A stretch of 55,819 bases of DNA, taken from an uncultured Eubacteriales bacterium (lineage in GTDB: Bacteria; Bacillota; Clostridia; Christensenellales; Aristaeellaceae). The position numbers and the translations under genes were made by a program. Below are positions 26,485 through 34,945 of the stretch, piece by piece; position 1 is the stretch's first letter, and the number at the start of each line of letters is the position of its first letter. The notes under the pieces were generated by a model that saw only the letters and a list, made by a program, of their open reading frames with translations, ran no database searches and was not told the origin of the DNA. The stretch lies in contig OMZP01000012.1 of assembly GCA_900315585.1 (NCBI GenBank), forward strand, positions 1 to 55,819. The letters run 5' to 3'.

Positions 26485-26642
26485 TACTAAACTCAATTAG
26501 GATATGGACAAGCATGCGAGCAGATTATGGGTCGTGACAAGGCGGAGACCCGCAGGCTTGCTGGCGGCAAGTCAAGGGGCTCCAACACAGTCACGGCACA
26601 TAAGACGCCGCAGGATTGTCTATGTCCTATTTGAGTTTAGTA
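26485..26642. mobile_element. 158-bp element with terminal inverted repeats (family 1)
   Basis: Starts at the base after the TAA stop of the TAXI gene. The left end TACTAAACTCAATTAGGATA matches the inverted right end (26616-26642) at 24 of 27 positions. The interior has CAAGGCG, AGGCTTGCTGGCGGCAAGTC, CAACACAG and AGACGCCG in the same order as the element at 34782. No coding capacity. Fits a MITE or a structured non-coding element. Confidence 0.75.
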
Positions 26643-26673
26643 TCAGGGCACGGCCCCACAACTCTGATACAAA

Positions 26674-26705
26674 CGGGGCTGCGACAGATTCCTGCCGCAG
26701 CCCCG
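26674..26705. repeat. GC-rich hairpin
   Basis: CGGGGCTGCG (26674-26683) pairs with CGCAGCCCCG (26696-26705). Preceded by another inverted repeat GTATCAG/CTGATAC. No clear T-run, so it may stabilise the upstream mRNA end or attenuate rather than terminate. Confidence 0.55.
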
Positions 26706-26726
26706 AATTTCGAGAGTCCATGCACC

Positions 26727-26790
26727 GTAGGGACGCCATATATGGCGTCCGTTCGGCATTCTTGACGGACGGCATGTATGCCGTCCCTAC
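26727..26790. repeat. GTAGGGACGCC palindromic repeat pair
   Basis: Two adjacent palindromes, GGGACGCCATATATGGCGTCC and GGACGGCATGTATGCCGTCC, which together form one larger inverted repeat bounded by GTAGGG and CCCTAC. Related copies lie at 7892, 8005, 42906, 47330, 48700, 51785 and 55234. Confidence 0.8.
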
Positions 26791-26822
26791 AGTGACCATC
26801 CAACCATAAAGGAGGCCGTTTC

Positions 26823-28841
26823 ATGGCCAGCAACAAACCCCAGGACCCCAACCTGAACGCGCCGGACATCGACACCTCCACGGGCACCGCGGCGGACGTC
26901 GAGGCCGTCATGCGCAAGTTTGACCGCGAATCCAACACCCGCATCTGGGAGGGCAAGCCCAAGGTGGTCGTCTCCTGCATCCTGGCGGCGTTCTCCCTGT
27001 TCTGCATCTACGTGACCCTGTTCGCCAACTTCCTGGAGCAGGTGCGCATGACGAGCTTCATGGGTCTGGTGATCATCATGGGCTTCCTCACCTACCCCGC
27101 CAAGAAGGGCTATGTGAAGGTGAACAGCCTGCCCTGGTATGATGTCGTTCTGATGCTCCTGGGCGCGGGCGCGTTCTTCTTCTACACCTTCAACGCCCAC
27201 GCCATCCTGAACACCCGCCTGAAGGAGATCCTGACGAACCCCACCTACACCGTGATCGCCGTGATCGGCATACTGGTGCTGGGAGAGCTCTGCCGCCGCA
27301 GCGTGGGCCTGCCCATCCTGTGCGTGGCCGTCTTCTTCATCGGCTATACGTTCCTGAACGGCAAGACCCTCTCCCGAACCGCCTATGAGATGTTCTACGG
27401 CGACAACGGCATCCTGGGCACGCCGGTGAGCGTGTGCTCGAAGTACATCGTGGTGTTCATCATCTTCGGCGCGTTCCTGGAGAAGACGGGCGTGTCCGCC
27501 TTCTTCATCAACCTGGCCAACAGCCTGACCGGCCGCTTCGCCGGCGGTCCCGCGAAGGTGGCCGTCATCTCCTCGGCGCTGTGCGGCATGGTGTCCGGCA
27601 GCTCCGTGGGCAACACCGTCACCACCGGCTCCGTCACCATCCCGATGATGAAGAAGACCGGCTATCGCTCGGAGTTCGCGGGCGCGGTCGAGGCGGCGGC
27701 CTCCACCGGCGGCCAGATCATGCCCCCCATCATGGGCGCGGCGGCCTTCCTGATGGCCGACTACCTGGGCGTGCCCTACTCCGACATCATCGTGCGCGCC
27801 ATCGTGCCCGCCATCCTCTACTTCCTGGGCATCTTCATCGCGGTGCACCTGGAGGCCAAGAAGCTGGGCCTGAAGGGCATCGACCCGGCCATGCTGCCCC
27901 GGTTCAAGAGCCTGCTGAAGGACACCTACCTGCTGCTGCCGCTGATCGTGCTGATCTACCTGGTGTGCTCCAACACCCGCACGATGCAGTTCTCCGCCGC
28001 CGTCGCCATCGTGGTGGCCATCGCGGTGGGCTTCATCAACAACCTGACCGGCTACTACAAGCGCGCCGCCCAGAACAGCGGCTCCGCCGCGGCGGGCGAG
28101 ATCCCCTCCTCCTTCACCCCGAAGACCATCTTCTCCGCGCTGGAGAGCGGCGGGCGCGGCGTGGTGACCGTGGCCGTGGCCTGCGGCGTGGCGGGCGTCA
28201 TCTGCGGCTGCATCACCGTGACCGGCCTGGCCAACAAGCTGATCAGCGCCATCGTGGGCGTATCCGGCAGCTCCATGCTGCTGGGCCTGTTCCTGACGAT
28301 GATCTGCTGCATCGTGCTGGGCATGGGCGTGCCGACCACGGCCACCTACTGCATCATGGCCTCCACCTGCGCGCCGATTCTGATTCAGATGGGTGTGCCG
28401 CAGATTGCGGCCCACTTCTTCGTGTTCTACTACGGCATCGTGGCGGACATCACCCCGCCGGTGGCCCTGGCGGCCTACGCGGGCGCGGCCATCGCCAAGG
28501 GCAAGCCGATGCAGACCGGCGTCACGGCCACGCGGCTGGCCATCGGCGCGTTCATCATCCCCTTCGTGTTCGCCGCCAGCCCCGCGCTGCTGTTCGTGGA
28601 CACAGTGTGGTATGAGGTGATCCTGATCACCCTCACCGCCACCCTGGGCATGATCGGCGTGGCCGCCGGCCTCTCCGGCTACCTGCTGACCAACATGAAC
28701 ATCATCGAGCGGCTGCTGACCATCGGCGGCGGCCTGGCATTGATCGTCCCCGGCACGCTGACCGACTTCATCGGCCTGGGCGTGATCGCCCTGGGCGTGG
28801 CGATGCAGGTGCTCCGCAAGCGGGCGAAGGCCGCGGCTTGA
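26823..28841 (+). CDS. fused TRAP transporter permease (TAXI type)
   Basis: 672 residues; ATG with AAAGGAGG upstream. A cytoplasmic N-terminus of about 50 residues is followed by about 16-18 membrane helices: an N-terminal DctQ-like set and the DctM-type domain with VSGSSVGNTVTTGSVTIP, STGGQIMPPIMGAAAFLMADYLG and, in its second half, GMGVPTTATYCIMASTCAPIL and ITPPVALAAYAGAAIAKG. It moves the solute captured by the TAXI protein using an ion gradient. The gap to the binding-protein gene carries several hairpins that may make the two genes differently expressed. Ends in a strong bidirectional terminator. Confidence 0.95.
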   Translation: MASNKPQDPNLNAPDIDTSTGTAADVEAVMRKFDRESNTRIWEGKPKVVVSCILAAFSLFCIYVTLFANFLEQVRMTSFMGLVIIMGFLTYPAKKGYVKVNSLPWYDVVLMLLGAGAFFFYTFNAHAILNTRLKEILTNPTYTVIAVIGILVLGELCRRSVGLPILCVAVFFIGYTFLNGKTLSRTAYEMFYGDNGILGTPVSVCSKYIVVFIIFGAFLEKTGVSAFFINLANSLTGRFAGGPAKVAVISSALCGMVSGSSVGNTVTTGSVTIPMMKKTGYRSEFAGAVEAAASTGGQIMPPIMGAAAFLMADYLGVPYSDIIVRAIVPAILYFLGIFIAVHLEAKKLGLKGIDPAMLPRFKSLLKDTYLLLPLIVLIYLVCSNTRTMQFSAAVAIVVAIAVGFINNLTGYYKRAAQNSGSAAAGEIPSSFTPKTIFSALESGGRGVVTVAVACGVAGVICGCITVTGLANKLISAIVGVSGSSMLLGLFLTMICCIVLGMGVPTTATYCIMASTCAPILIQMGVPQIAAHFFVFYYGIVADITPPVALAAYAGAAIAKGKPMQTGVTATRLAIGAFIIPFVFAASPALLFVDTVWYEVILITLTATLGMIGVAAGLSGYLLTNMNIIERLLTIGGGLALIVPGTLTDFIGLGVIALGVAMQVLRKRAKAAA

Positions 28842-28843
28842 CG

Positions 28844-28883
28844 GGCGCAAAAAAAGAACCCTTTCGGGTTCTTTTTTTGCGCC
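28844..28883. terminator. bidirectional terminator
   Basis: GGCGCAAAAAAAGAACCC and its exact complement around a TTTC loop; between convergent genes, with A/T runs on both sides. It ends at the stop codon of the CYTH gene. Confidence 0.9.
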
Positions 28884-29395
28884 TAAATCTCCTCGTAGAT
28901 CACATTCTCCGCCAGGCTCCGGTTCTTGTAGGCCAGATCGTCGCTGACATCGCGGATGATCTGCACGTACTCCGGGATGGCCGCGCCCTCGTTCTCGCTT
29001 TCCAGTTCGATCTCCAGAATCGCCCGGTCCGTCCAGAAGGGATAGATGTCGAACTCCAGCACGTGGCCCGCGTAGGGGATGCGGTAGCGGGTCTTGCCCA
29101 GGGGCTTGCAGCCGGGCGCCTGCTCCCGGCACAGCCGGATGTACTCCAGCTGGTCGATCTCCCCCTCGTCCTCCTCGTTCTTCACGCTGGTGAGGTGGCG
29201 CTTGAAGGTCTTGTAGTACCGGATCTCGCCGCCGGACACGATCTGGCGGATGCGGCGGGTCTCCCCTTCGCCGGAGGTCAGGTAGATCTGGGTGATCTCC
29301 CACTGCTCCACGCCCTTCTGGGCCAGCAGTTTTTGGATATCCGGATAGCGAATCAGGTACTTTCGCTCGATTTCATAGTGCTTTCCAGCAGCCAT
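28883..29395 (-). CDS. CYTH domain protein (triphosphate tunnel fold)
   Basis: 170 residues from the ATG at 29395 with AGGGAGGA upstream. The N-terminal ExExK signature is YEIERKYLI. Further tunnel strands: GETRRIRQIVSGGEIRYYKTFK, KTRYRIPYAGHVLEFDIYPFW and AILEIELESENEGAAIPEYV. CYTH proteins hydrolyse inorganic triphosphate or make cyclic nucleotides. The short length and pattern fit the inorganic triphosphatase-like bacterial group. Follows surE on the same strand with a microsatellite between them (29420-29520). The window thus holds two tunnel-fold proteins, this and the VTC protein. Confidence 0.85.
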   Translation of the reverse strand: MAAGKHYEIERKYLIRYPDIQKLLAQKGVEQWEITQIYLTSGEGETRRIRQIVSGGEIRYYKTFKRHLTSVKNEEDEGEIDQLEYIRLCREQAPGCKPLGKTRYRIPYAGHVLEFDIYPFWTDRAILEIELESENEGAAIPEYVQIIRDVSDDLAYKNRSLAENVIYEEI

Positions 29396-29510
29396 AATTC
29401 TTCCTCCCTTTGGTCGGAACAGAGTGTGGAGTGTGGAGAGTGGAGTTGAAGACAGCCGGAATCCACAGGTCGGCTGTGCCAATCCATCTGAACTCTCCAC
29501 TCTTAACTCT

Positions 29511-30266
29511 TCAGAGTTGGATCTCATTCAGCTCTGAATCGTCCGCGTTCATGCGCATGTCCCAGGTCAGCTTCGTCAGCGCGCAATAGCCCTGCTCCAC
29601 GCGGATCAGGTCCCAGCTTTCATCCTCAAAGGTGCGCTCCGCGCTGCGATAGAACCAGCCGCCGTCCTCGGTTCGGACGTAATCCGGCAGGTCCAGGAAC
29701 ACCGGCGCGAGGGTCGCCGCCACGAAGCCCTTGATCTGCTCGTAGGGCAGCGCGGGCACGTTCAAATTATACATGCAGCCCGTGGGCAGCGGATGCGACG
29801 GCAACCACTCCGCCACGCGCAGCGCCGCCTTCGCGGCGGAATCGAAGTCCTCCTCGCCCTTGCCCCAGGGGTCGATGTACAGCGACACCGCCAGGGCCTG
29901 GGTACCGTCCATGGCGGCCTCCAGCGCCGCGGCCACCGTGCCGGAATAGACGCAGGCCCCGCCCATGTTCATGCCCCGGTTGATGCCGGACACCACCAGG
30001 TCGATGCCCGCCTCCCGGGCCAGGAACAGACCCAGGGCCGCGCAGTCCGAGGGCGTGCCGTCCACGGCCCAGGCCCTTTCCGCGCCGGGAAGGTCGATGG
30101 CCTCGGCATGCAGCGGGCGGTTGAAGGTGCCGCTGTGGCTGGCGGCGGAACGCTCCCGGTCCGGAGCACAGACGAACACCCGGTGCCCCGCCCCGGAGAA
30201 GGCGCGGACCAGGGCCAGAAGGCCCGGCGCGCGGATGCCGTCGTCGTTGGTCAAAAGTACGTTCAT
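29511..30266 (-). CDS. surE: 5'/3'-nucleotidase SurE
   Basis: 251 residues from the ATG at 30266 (AGGAG upstream). Starts MNVLLTNDDGIRAPGL with the metal-binding NDD; further APDRERSAASHSGTF (SurE SGxS-type loop), SDCAALGLF, DLVVSGINRGMNMGGACVYSGTVAAALEA, and NLNVP. SurE removes phosphate from nucleoside monophosphates and short polyphosphates. No usual partner (pcm, rpoS) is nearby. Translation ends inside a microsatellite region shared with the CYTH upstream gap. Confident family call. Confidence 0.95.
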   Translation of the reverse strand: MNVLLTNDDGIRAPGLLALVRAFSGAGHRVFVCAPDRERSAASHSGTFNRPLHAEAIDLPGAERAWAVDGTPSDCAALGLFLAREAGIDLVVSGINRGMNMGGACVYSGTVAAALEAAMDGTQALAVSLYIDPWGKGEEDFDSAAKAALRVAEWLPSHPLPTGCMYNLNVPALPYEQIKGFVAATLAPVFLDLPDYVRTEDGGWFYRSAERTFEDESWDLIRVEQGYCALTKLTWDMRMNADDSELNEIQL

Positions 30267-30294
30267 GGTCACTCCTGATGACATGGGATCGGGG

Positions 30295-30486
30295 CAGACA
30301 GCGACCTCATCCGGCCTCGCTGTGCTCGGCCACCTTCCCCAGAGGGGAAGGCCCCTGTTCCCTTTGGGCCTGCCGGCCCCATCTCGCTGAAAACAGTCCG
30401 CCGGACTGTTTTCCGGGCGCTCGATGTCCCTGTTCCCTGTTCCCTGTTCCCTGTTCCCTGTTCCCTGTTCTCCTAATCCCTAATCC
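30295..30486. repeat. two-hairpin copy, GAAAACAGTCC hairpin and CCCTGTT microsatellite
   Basis: CGACCTCATCCGGCCTCGCTGTGCTCGGCCACC then CCTTCCCCAGAGGGGAAGG, followed by the GAAAACAGTCC/GGACTGTTTTC hairpin (30389-30413) and a run of TTCCCTG units up to the stop of the LysR gene. Confidence 0.8.
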
Positions 30487-31395
30487 CTAATTCCCCGTCT
30501 TGAAGACCCGCACGGAGTCGTTGTAGATCTTCACGATGTCCTGGAGGATGTCGGCGTGGCGGAAGCTCTTGTGGTAGAGGATGTTCATCTCCCGGATCAT
30601 GCTCAGGTTTTCGATGGGCAGCACGGTCATCTTCCCTTTTTTCAGCTCGTCCATGCAGGCGCTGCGGGGCAGGATGGACACGCCGTAGTTGCGGCGCACC
30701 AGGTCCTTGATGGTGGCGATGTTGTCCACCTCCAAGGTGACGTTGAACTCGTCGATGGAGATGTTGCGGCTCTCCAGGTGGGCCGCGAAGAGGTTGCGCG
30801 TGCCGGAGTTGGGCAGGCGCAGGATCAGGCGCTCCCGCTTCAATTCATCCAGCGTCACGATGCTCTTTTTCGACAGCGGGTTCTCGTTGGACACCGCGCA
30901 GACCAGGAAGTCCGTGTCCAGCATGATGGAATTGATACTCTCGTCCTGAACGCCGCCCTCCACGATGGCGATATCGATCTTATAATTCTTAAGCATCGCA
31001 TAAAGATTATTAATCGTATCCGTCTGAATCGTGATGCTCACGTTCTCGTTTTGCTCGGCATACTTCGCCAGCACCTCCGTCACCACGTTGCTCTCGGAGG
31101 TGTGGGTGATGCCCACGCGGAGGCGGTCGATGGACCGCTGCTGGTCCAGCAGCGCCTGGCGCAGGTTGTCGTACAGCGACACCACGCGCTCGGCGTACTC
31201 GATCACCAGCTTGCCGTCCGGCGTGGGGCGGATCTTGCCGCCGCTGCGCACGAACAGGCTGATGCCCATCTCCTTTTCGATCTGCTTGATGTGCTGGCTG
31301 ACGGCCGGCTGAGTCAGGGAGAGCTGCTCCGCCGCCCGCGTGTAGTTGCCCGTCTCATTCACCTTCAACAGCGTCAACAGCTTCACGTCGATCAT
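30487..31395 (-). CDS. LysR family transcriptional regulator
   Basis: 302 residues from the ATG at 31395 (GGAGGGG upstream). N-terminal winged helix-turn-helix: LLTLLKVNETGNYTRAAEQLSLTQPAVSQHIKQIEKEMG, then the linker helix and a periplasmic-binding-protein-like effector domain starting near 90 (LRVGITHTSESNVV). The effector is not predictable. No divergent gene exists: the neighbour upstream is a CotH gene read in the same direction, so targets are unclear. A GGATAA-N10-TTATCC dyad 40 bases upstream could be its own operator. Confidence 0.93.
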   Translation of the reverse strand: MIDVKLLTLLKVNETGNYTRAAEQLSLTQPAVSQHIKQIEKEMGISLFVRSGGKIRPTPDGKLVIEYAERVVSLYDNLRQALLDQQRSIDRLRVGITHTSESNVVTEVLAKYAEQNENVSITIQTDTINNLYAMLKNYKIDIAIVEGGVQDESINSIMLDTDFLVCAVSNENPLSKKSIVTLDELKRERLILRLPNSGTRNLFAAHLESRNISIDEFNVTLEVDNIATIKDLVRRNYGVSILPRSACMDELKKGKMTVLPIENLSMIREMNILYHKSFRHADILQDIVKIYNDSVRVFKTGN

Positions 31396-31433
31396 GGCCG
31401 TCCCCTCCATAACTTCATTTTATTCAATACAGA

Positions 31434-31457
31434 TGGATAATAATTCCCGCTTATCCA
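31434..31457. promoter_or_regulatory. dyad operator candidate upstream of LysR gene
   Basis: TGGATAA (31434-31440), 10-base centre, TTATCCA (31451-31457): a perfect 7-bp dyad in the AT-rich leader, as expected for LysR autoregulation sites. Confidence 0.5.
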
Positions 31458-31548
31458 ATTCCATATTAACATACTTAACAATAAAGTGCAATAGGAAAAG
31501 GGGCGGGAATGCCAGATTATTTTGTTATAACGCTCGACTTATGGGCGA

Positions 31549-34449
31549 TCATCCGCCGTTCACCCGCAGGGCCTCGCCGAAGTAGCTCTCCTTCTGGGCG
31601 GCGGAGATGTGGAAGTTATCTGTGAGGTAGCCGATCAGCGCCGCGGGCCGCGCCTTGGCGTAGCTCACCATCTTCGCGCCGTATCGCTTCCAGGTGTTCA
31701 GGCTCCAGTCCCAGCGTTTGCACTCGGCGGGCATCTCCGGCAGCAGGATGTTGTAGCGCGCCTCGATCCGGGCGGTGACGTTCTCCGCGCTCAGGGTGGT
31801 GGCCAGCAGGCTGCCCATGCGGGAGAGGAAGTAGTCCTTCAGGCCCGCGTTCTTCATCATGGCCTTGAACAGGCCGTTGTTCTGCTCGGTGATGGACCCG
31901 GCGGAGGTGCCGTGGAGCCAGTCCTTCACGTTGTCGGTGGAGAGCTGGAAGCTGAGGTCCAGATCGAACAGCACCCAGCGCCACTTGCCGTCCGCGCCGG
32001 TGTTGCGGTAGCAGCGCACGTTGTTCAGGTCCTCGTTGCAGGTGTAGATCTGCATGGCGATGTAGTCCAGGTAGTTCTCCACGTCCACGATCTGGCGCAG
32101 GGCCTCCACGTTTTCATCCTTGGACAGATCGTGGTTCTTCACCCAGCGGAGCATCTTCTGGTAGTCGGCGTTGGAGGTGCCCCGGCCCTCGACGATCTCC
32201 ACGTCGTCCGGATTGTCCCAGCCGTGGAACTGGGCGATGGAGTGCTTGGACACGCGCTCGCGCATGTTGTACACGCCCCAGTACCTTCCGTTGACGTACA
32301 CCACCGTGACCTCGCTCTCCTGGTACATCACGCCGGTGTCCGCCGCCAGAGCCGTCAGCACCGAATCCCGCATGTGGGTCTGGAAGCAGTCCTGGCCGGA
32401 GGCGCGCATCACGACGGACTTGGACCAGTCGTAGTTCCGCTCCGAGAACAGATTGGCGTTGAAGCGGCTCTCGCCGTAGGCCTTGTTCGCCCGCAGGGAG
32501 AAGGCCTTCTGGCGCATGCTGGTGCGGCTGTTGTGGCCCGACAGCTTCATCAGGCACTTCTGGCCCACAAGCCGGGTGCCGTCCGGCTCGTACACCTCCA
32601 CGTACACCTCGGCCCCCGTGCCCTTGACGCCGGTGTTCAGCATGCCGCCGGAGCCGTTCAGCTGGCTGCGCTTGCCGGACACGCTGACCACGCGCACGGT
32701 GTGGCTCGCGCCCAGGACGTAGGTCCGCACGGCCAGATCCGAAGGAATCATGTCCTGCCGCCAGGCCACGGCCTTCACCACCGTGCTCTCGTTCATCGGG
32801 ATTGGGCCGGTGTACACCTGGGACTTCAGGCCCGGGTCGCTGCCGTCGGTGGTATAGTAGATCTCAACGTCCGCGTCGGACTCCAAGGCGAGGGTCATGC
32901 TGCCCTCGGCGCGCTGGCCCCCTGGCTCGGAGAAGCGCACCTCGCTGGCCTTTCGCTCGTAGGACTCCGCGGCGTTCTTCCCGCCGGGGGTGGCCTCGGT
33001 GAAATAGCGGAAGCGCGCCTGTCCCTCGGCCCGGCCGTAGCTGATGTCGCGGTACTGGTCGAAGAGCGTCACCTTGTCCAGCAGCGTGCCGTCCGGCAGG
33101 GCCAGGCAGGCCGTCTCCCCCGCCGACAGGCCGAAGTTCGCGCCATACACGCCGTCCACCTGACCGCTGGCCCCCTCGCTGCCGGTGAGGGCCACAGTGA
33201 GATAGCCGCCCGCCGGGATCGTCGCGCCCTCGGGGAACTGCCAGCGGCGGGGCTTGTCGGTGCTGTCGGAGAGGCCCATGCCGGTCAGGTCCACGGCCTC
33301 GCCGGAGGCGTTGCGCAACTCCAGCCAGTCGAAGCCCTCGCCGCTGGCCATGATCTCGTTGATGTACAGGCCCCGCGGGTTCTCCCCCGCCACGCTCAGC
33401 GCCTGCCGCGCGCCCAGCTCGGTGTTCTCAAAGCCGGGGGTGGGCTTGAGCTCAGTGGTGAAGGCACCGTCCGCCGTGCGGGACAGGGAGGTCTCGGAGG
33501 CCAGGCCGTCGTACTCCACCCAGGAGAGCACGTTCCCCTCCAGGCCGTACAGCCGCAGCGCCTCGCCCCGGGAGGACAGCTTGAAGTTGGCGTGGAGCTC
33601 CCCCTCCCGGCGATCCTTGCCGGAGGCGAACACGACCCGGTACTCGTCCGGCTGAAGCACGATGTCCGGCAGCACCCACTTGCGCTGGTTCACGTCGTCG
33701 TCGGACAGGGCGCAGCCCGCCAGGGACACGGCCGCGTCGGAGCCGTTGTGCAGCTCGATCCAGTCGCTGGTGTCGCCGTCGGCATCCGCCAGCACGGTCT
33801 TGTTCCGGGCCATGACCTCGGTGATGTTCACGCCGTGAGCGTCGTAGGCCGGGTGCAGGTCCACCGCGCCGCTGGCCGCCATCTGCTCGAAGGTGATGAC
33901 GGCATACCGCCCGTCCTCGCCCCGCTGATAGACATCGGAGGCCCCCATTGTGGGCACGCCCAGCGTCTGCATCAGCCGCTCACCCTTTGCGAGCACCAGC
34001 AGCTCGCCGTCCGCGGACAGCTTGAACCCGCTGAACACCTGGCTGCCCTCCAGGCCCTCCGGCGCGTCGCCGCAGTAGACGATCAGGCTGCCGCGCCCCG
34101 GCAGGGTCACGTCGCCGAAGACGAAGGCCTCCCGCAGATCCAGCGTGTCCGCCAGCTTCCATCCCCTCAGGGACACCGGCTCGTCGGTGAGGTTCACCAG
34201 CTCCAGCCAGTCGTAGTAGCGGCCCTTGACGCTGTAGCACACGGAGGGGTTCGAGGTCATCACCCGATGGATGACCACGGGGCTTGTCGCCTCATGGGCG
34301 GCGGGCAAAAGGGCATAGCCCGCCCAGGCCAGCACTGCAATCAGCGCCGCCAGGGCGAGCCCGCGCAGCCTGTCCGCCGCGCTCATCGCCTGTCGCTTGC
34401 CCCGCCACAGCCGGGCGGAACCCTTGTTTGCTCTCGTATGCCTTGACAT
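31549..34449 (-). CDS. second lamin-tail/CotH kinase surface protein
   Basis: 966 residues, the same architecture as the gene at 16930: basic N-terminus, one membrane helix (about 28-48), three lamin-tail domains (VVIHRVMTSNPSVCYSVKG.., VNITEVMARNKTVLADADG.., LYINEIMASGEGFDWLELRN), a chitobiase-like module (VEIYYTTDGSDPGLKSQVYTG) and a CotH domain with CLMKLSGHNSRTS, VVMRASGQDCFQTHMRDSVL, YVNGRYWGVYNMRERV and WVLFDLDLSF. The two differ widely in sequence, so this is an old duplication. It stands alone, away from the VTC/DUF4956 module. No strong ribosome site precedes the ATG at 34449; an ATG at 34386 is an alternative start. Confidence 0.88.
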   Translation of the reverse strand: MSRHTRANKGSARLWRGKRQAMSAADRLRGLALAALIAVLAWAGYALLPAAHEATSPVVIHRVMTSNPSVCYSVKGRYYDWLELVNLTDEPVSLRGWKLADTLDLREAFVFGDVTLPGRGSLIVYCGDAPEGLEGSQVFSGFKLSADGELLVLAKGERLMQTLGVPTMGASDVYQRGEDGRYAVITFEQMAASGAVDLHPAYDAHGVNITEVMARNKTVLADADGDTSDWIELHNGSDAAVSLAGCALSDDDVNQRKWVLPDIVLQPDEYRVVFASGKDRREGELHANFKLSSRGEALRLYGLEGNVLSWVEYDGLASETSLSRTADGAFTTELKPTPGFENTELGARQALSVAGENPRGLYINEIMASGEGFDWLELRNASGEAVDLTGMGLSDSTDKPRRWQFPEGATIPAGGYLTVALTGSEGASGQVDGVYGANFGLSAGETACLALPDGTLLDKVTLFDQYRDISYGRAEGQARFRYFTEATPGGKNAAESYERKASEVRFSEPGGQRAEGSMTLALESDADVEIYYTTDGSDPGLKSQVYTGPIPMNESTVVKAVAWRQDMIPSDLAVRTYVLGASHTVRVVSVSGKRSQLNGSGGMLNTGVKGTGAEVYVEVYEPDGTRLVGQKCLMKLSGHNSRTSMRQKAFSLRANKAYGESRFNANLFSERNYDWSKSVVMRASGQDCFQTHMRDSVLTALAADTGVMYQESEVTVVYVNGRYWGVYNMRERVSKHSIAQFHGWDNPDDVEIVEGRGTSNADYQKMLRWVKNHDLSKDENVEALRQIVDVENYLDYIAMQIYTCNEDLNNVRCYRNTGADGKWRWVLFDLDLSFQLSTDNVKDWLHGTSAGSITEQNNGLFKAMMKNAGLKDYFLSRMGSLLATTLSAENVTARIEARYNILLPEMPAECKRWDWSLNTWKRYGAKMVSYAKARPAALIGYLTDNFHISAAQKESYFGEALRVNGG

Positions 34450-34557
34450 GTTATCCGCGAATCATAGTGCAAGTACCGATGTGCTAATGAGACGCCCCGC
34501 CCGTCGGCACGGTGGATATGCCTGTGCAGGTGCGGCGTAACGCAATCGATTTATTGG

Positions 34558-34620
34558 GAAACGACCTCATCCGTCACGGCTTTGCCGTGCCACCTTCCCC
34601 TGAAGGGGAAGGCTTTTGGA
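34558..34620. repeat. two-hairpin repeat copy
   Basis: AACGACCTCATCCGT, stem CACGGC/GCCGTG (TTT loop), CCACCTTCCCCTGAAGGGGAAGG. The rest of the 34450-34781 gap is microsatellite and shows no gene. Confidence 0.8.
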
Positions 34621-34781
34621 AGCCCAATCGGTGATCAACATCATTGTCCCAGAGGGGGAAGGCGCATGGGCGTGGCAGCCGCCGTCTCAACTCCACTCTC
34701 CACTCTCCAAACCCCACTCTCAGTCAAAAGTGTAGGGCGCGTCAACGCGGACGCGCCCCGTGGTGATACCGTTGTGTGGAT

Positions 34782-34945
34782 TAGAGTGTGTTTCTAAATC
34801 CCGGGAGATGCGGTTTCGAGCGTATCGGGCTGTATTTCAAGGCGCTTTTCCGAAGGCTTACTGGCTGCAAGTCGAGGAAAAGCAACACAGAAATGCAGCT
34901 TGAGACGCCGAAAACGCGCTTCAGGGATTTTAGAGACACACTCTA
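34782..34945. mobile_element. 164-bp element with terminal inverted repeats (family 1)
   Basis: Ends TAGAGTGTGTTTCTAAATCCC (34782-34802) and its near-complement at 34924-34945. The interior shares CAAGGCG, AGGCTTACTGGCTGCAAGTC, CAACACAG and GAGACGCCG with the element at 26485. The TAG at its right end is the stop codon of the aldolase gene. Confidence 0.8.

Noticed and set aside
26485..26642. Rho-independent terminator or attenuator only
   Set aside because: It is 158 bp long with inverted ends and a core shared with a distant copy, which a simple terminator would not have.
26787..29303. 838-residue open frame antisense to the TRAP permease, and similar long antisense frames (31609-34446, 16033-18609, 13545-15164)
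   Set aside because: They arise from the GC-rich codon use of the sense genes, have biased Arg/Gly/His/Val composition, no ribosome sites, and match no family.
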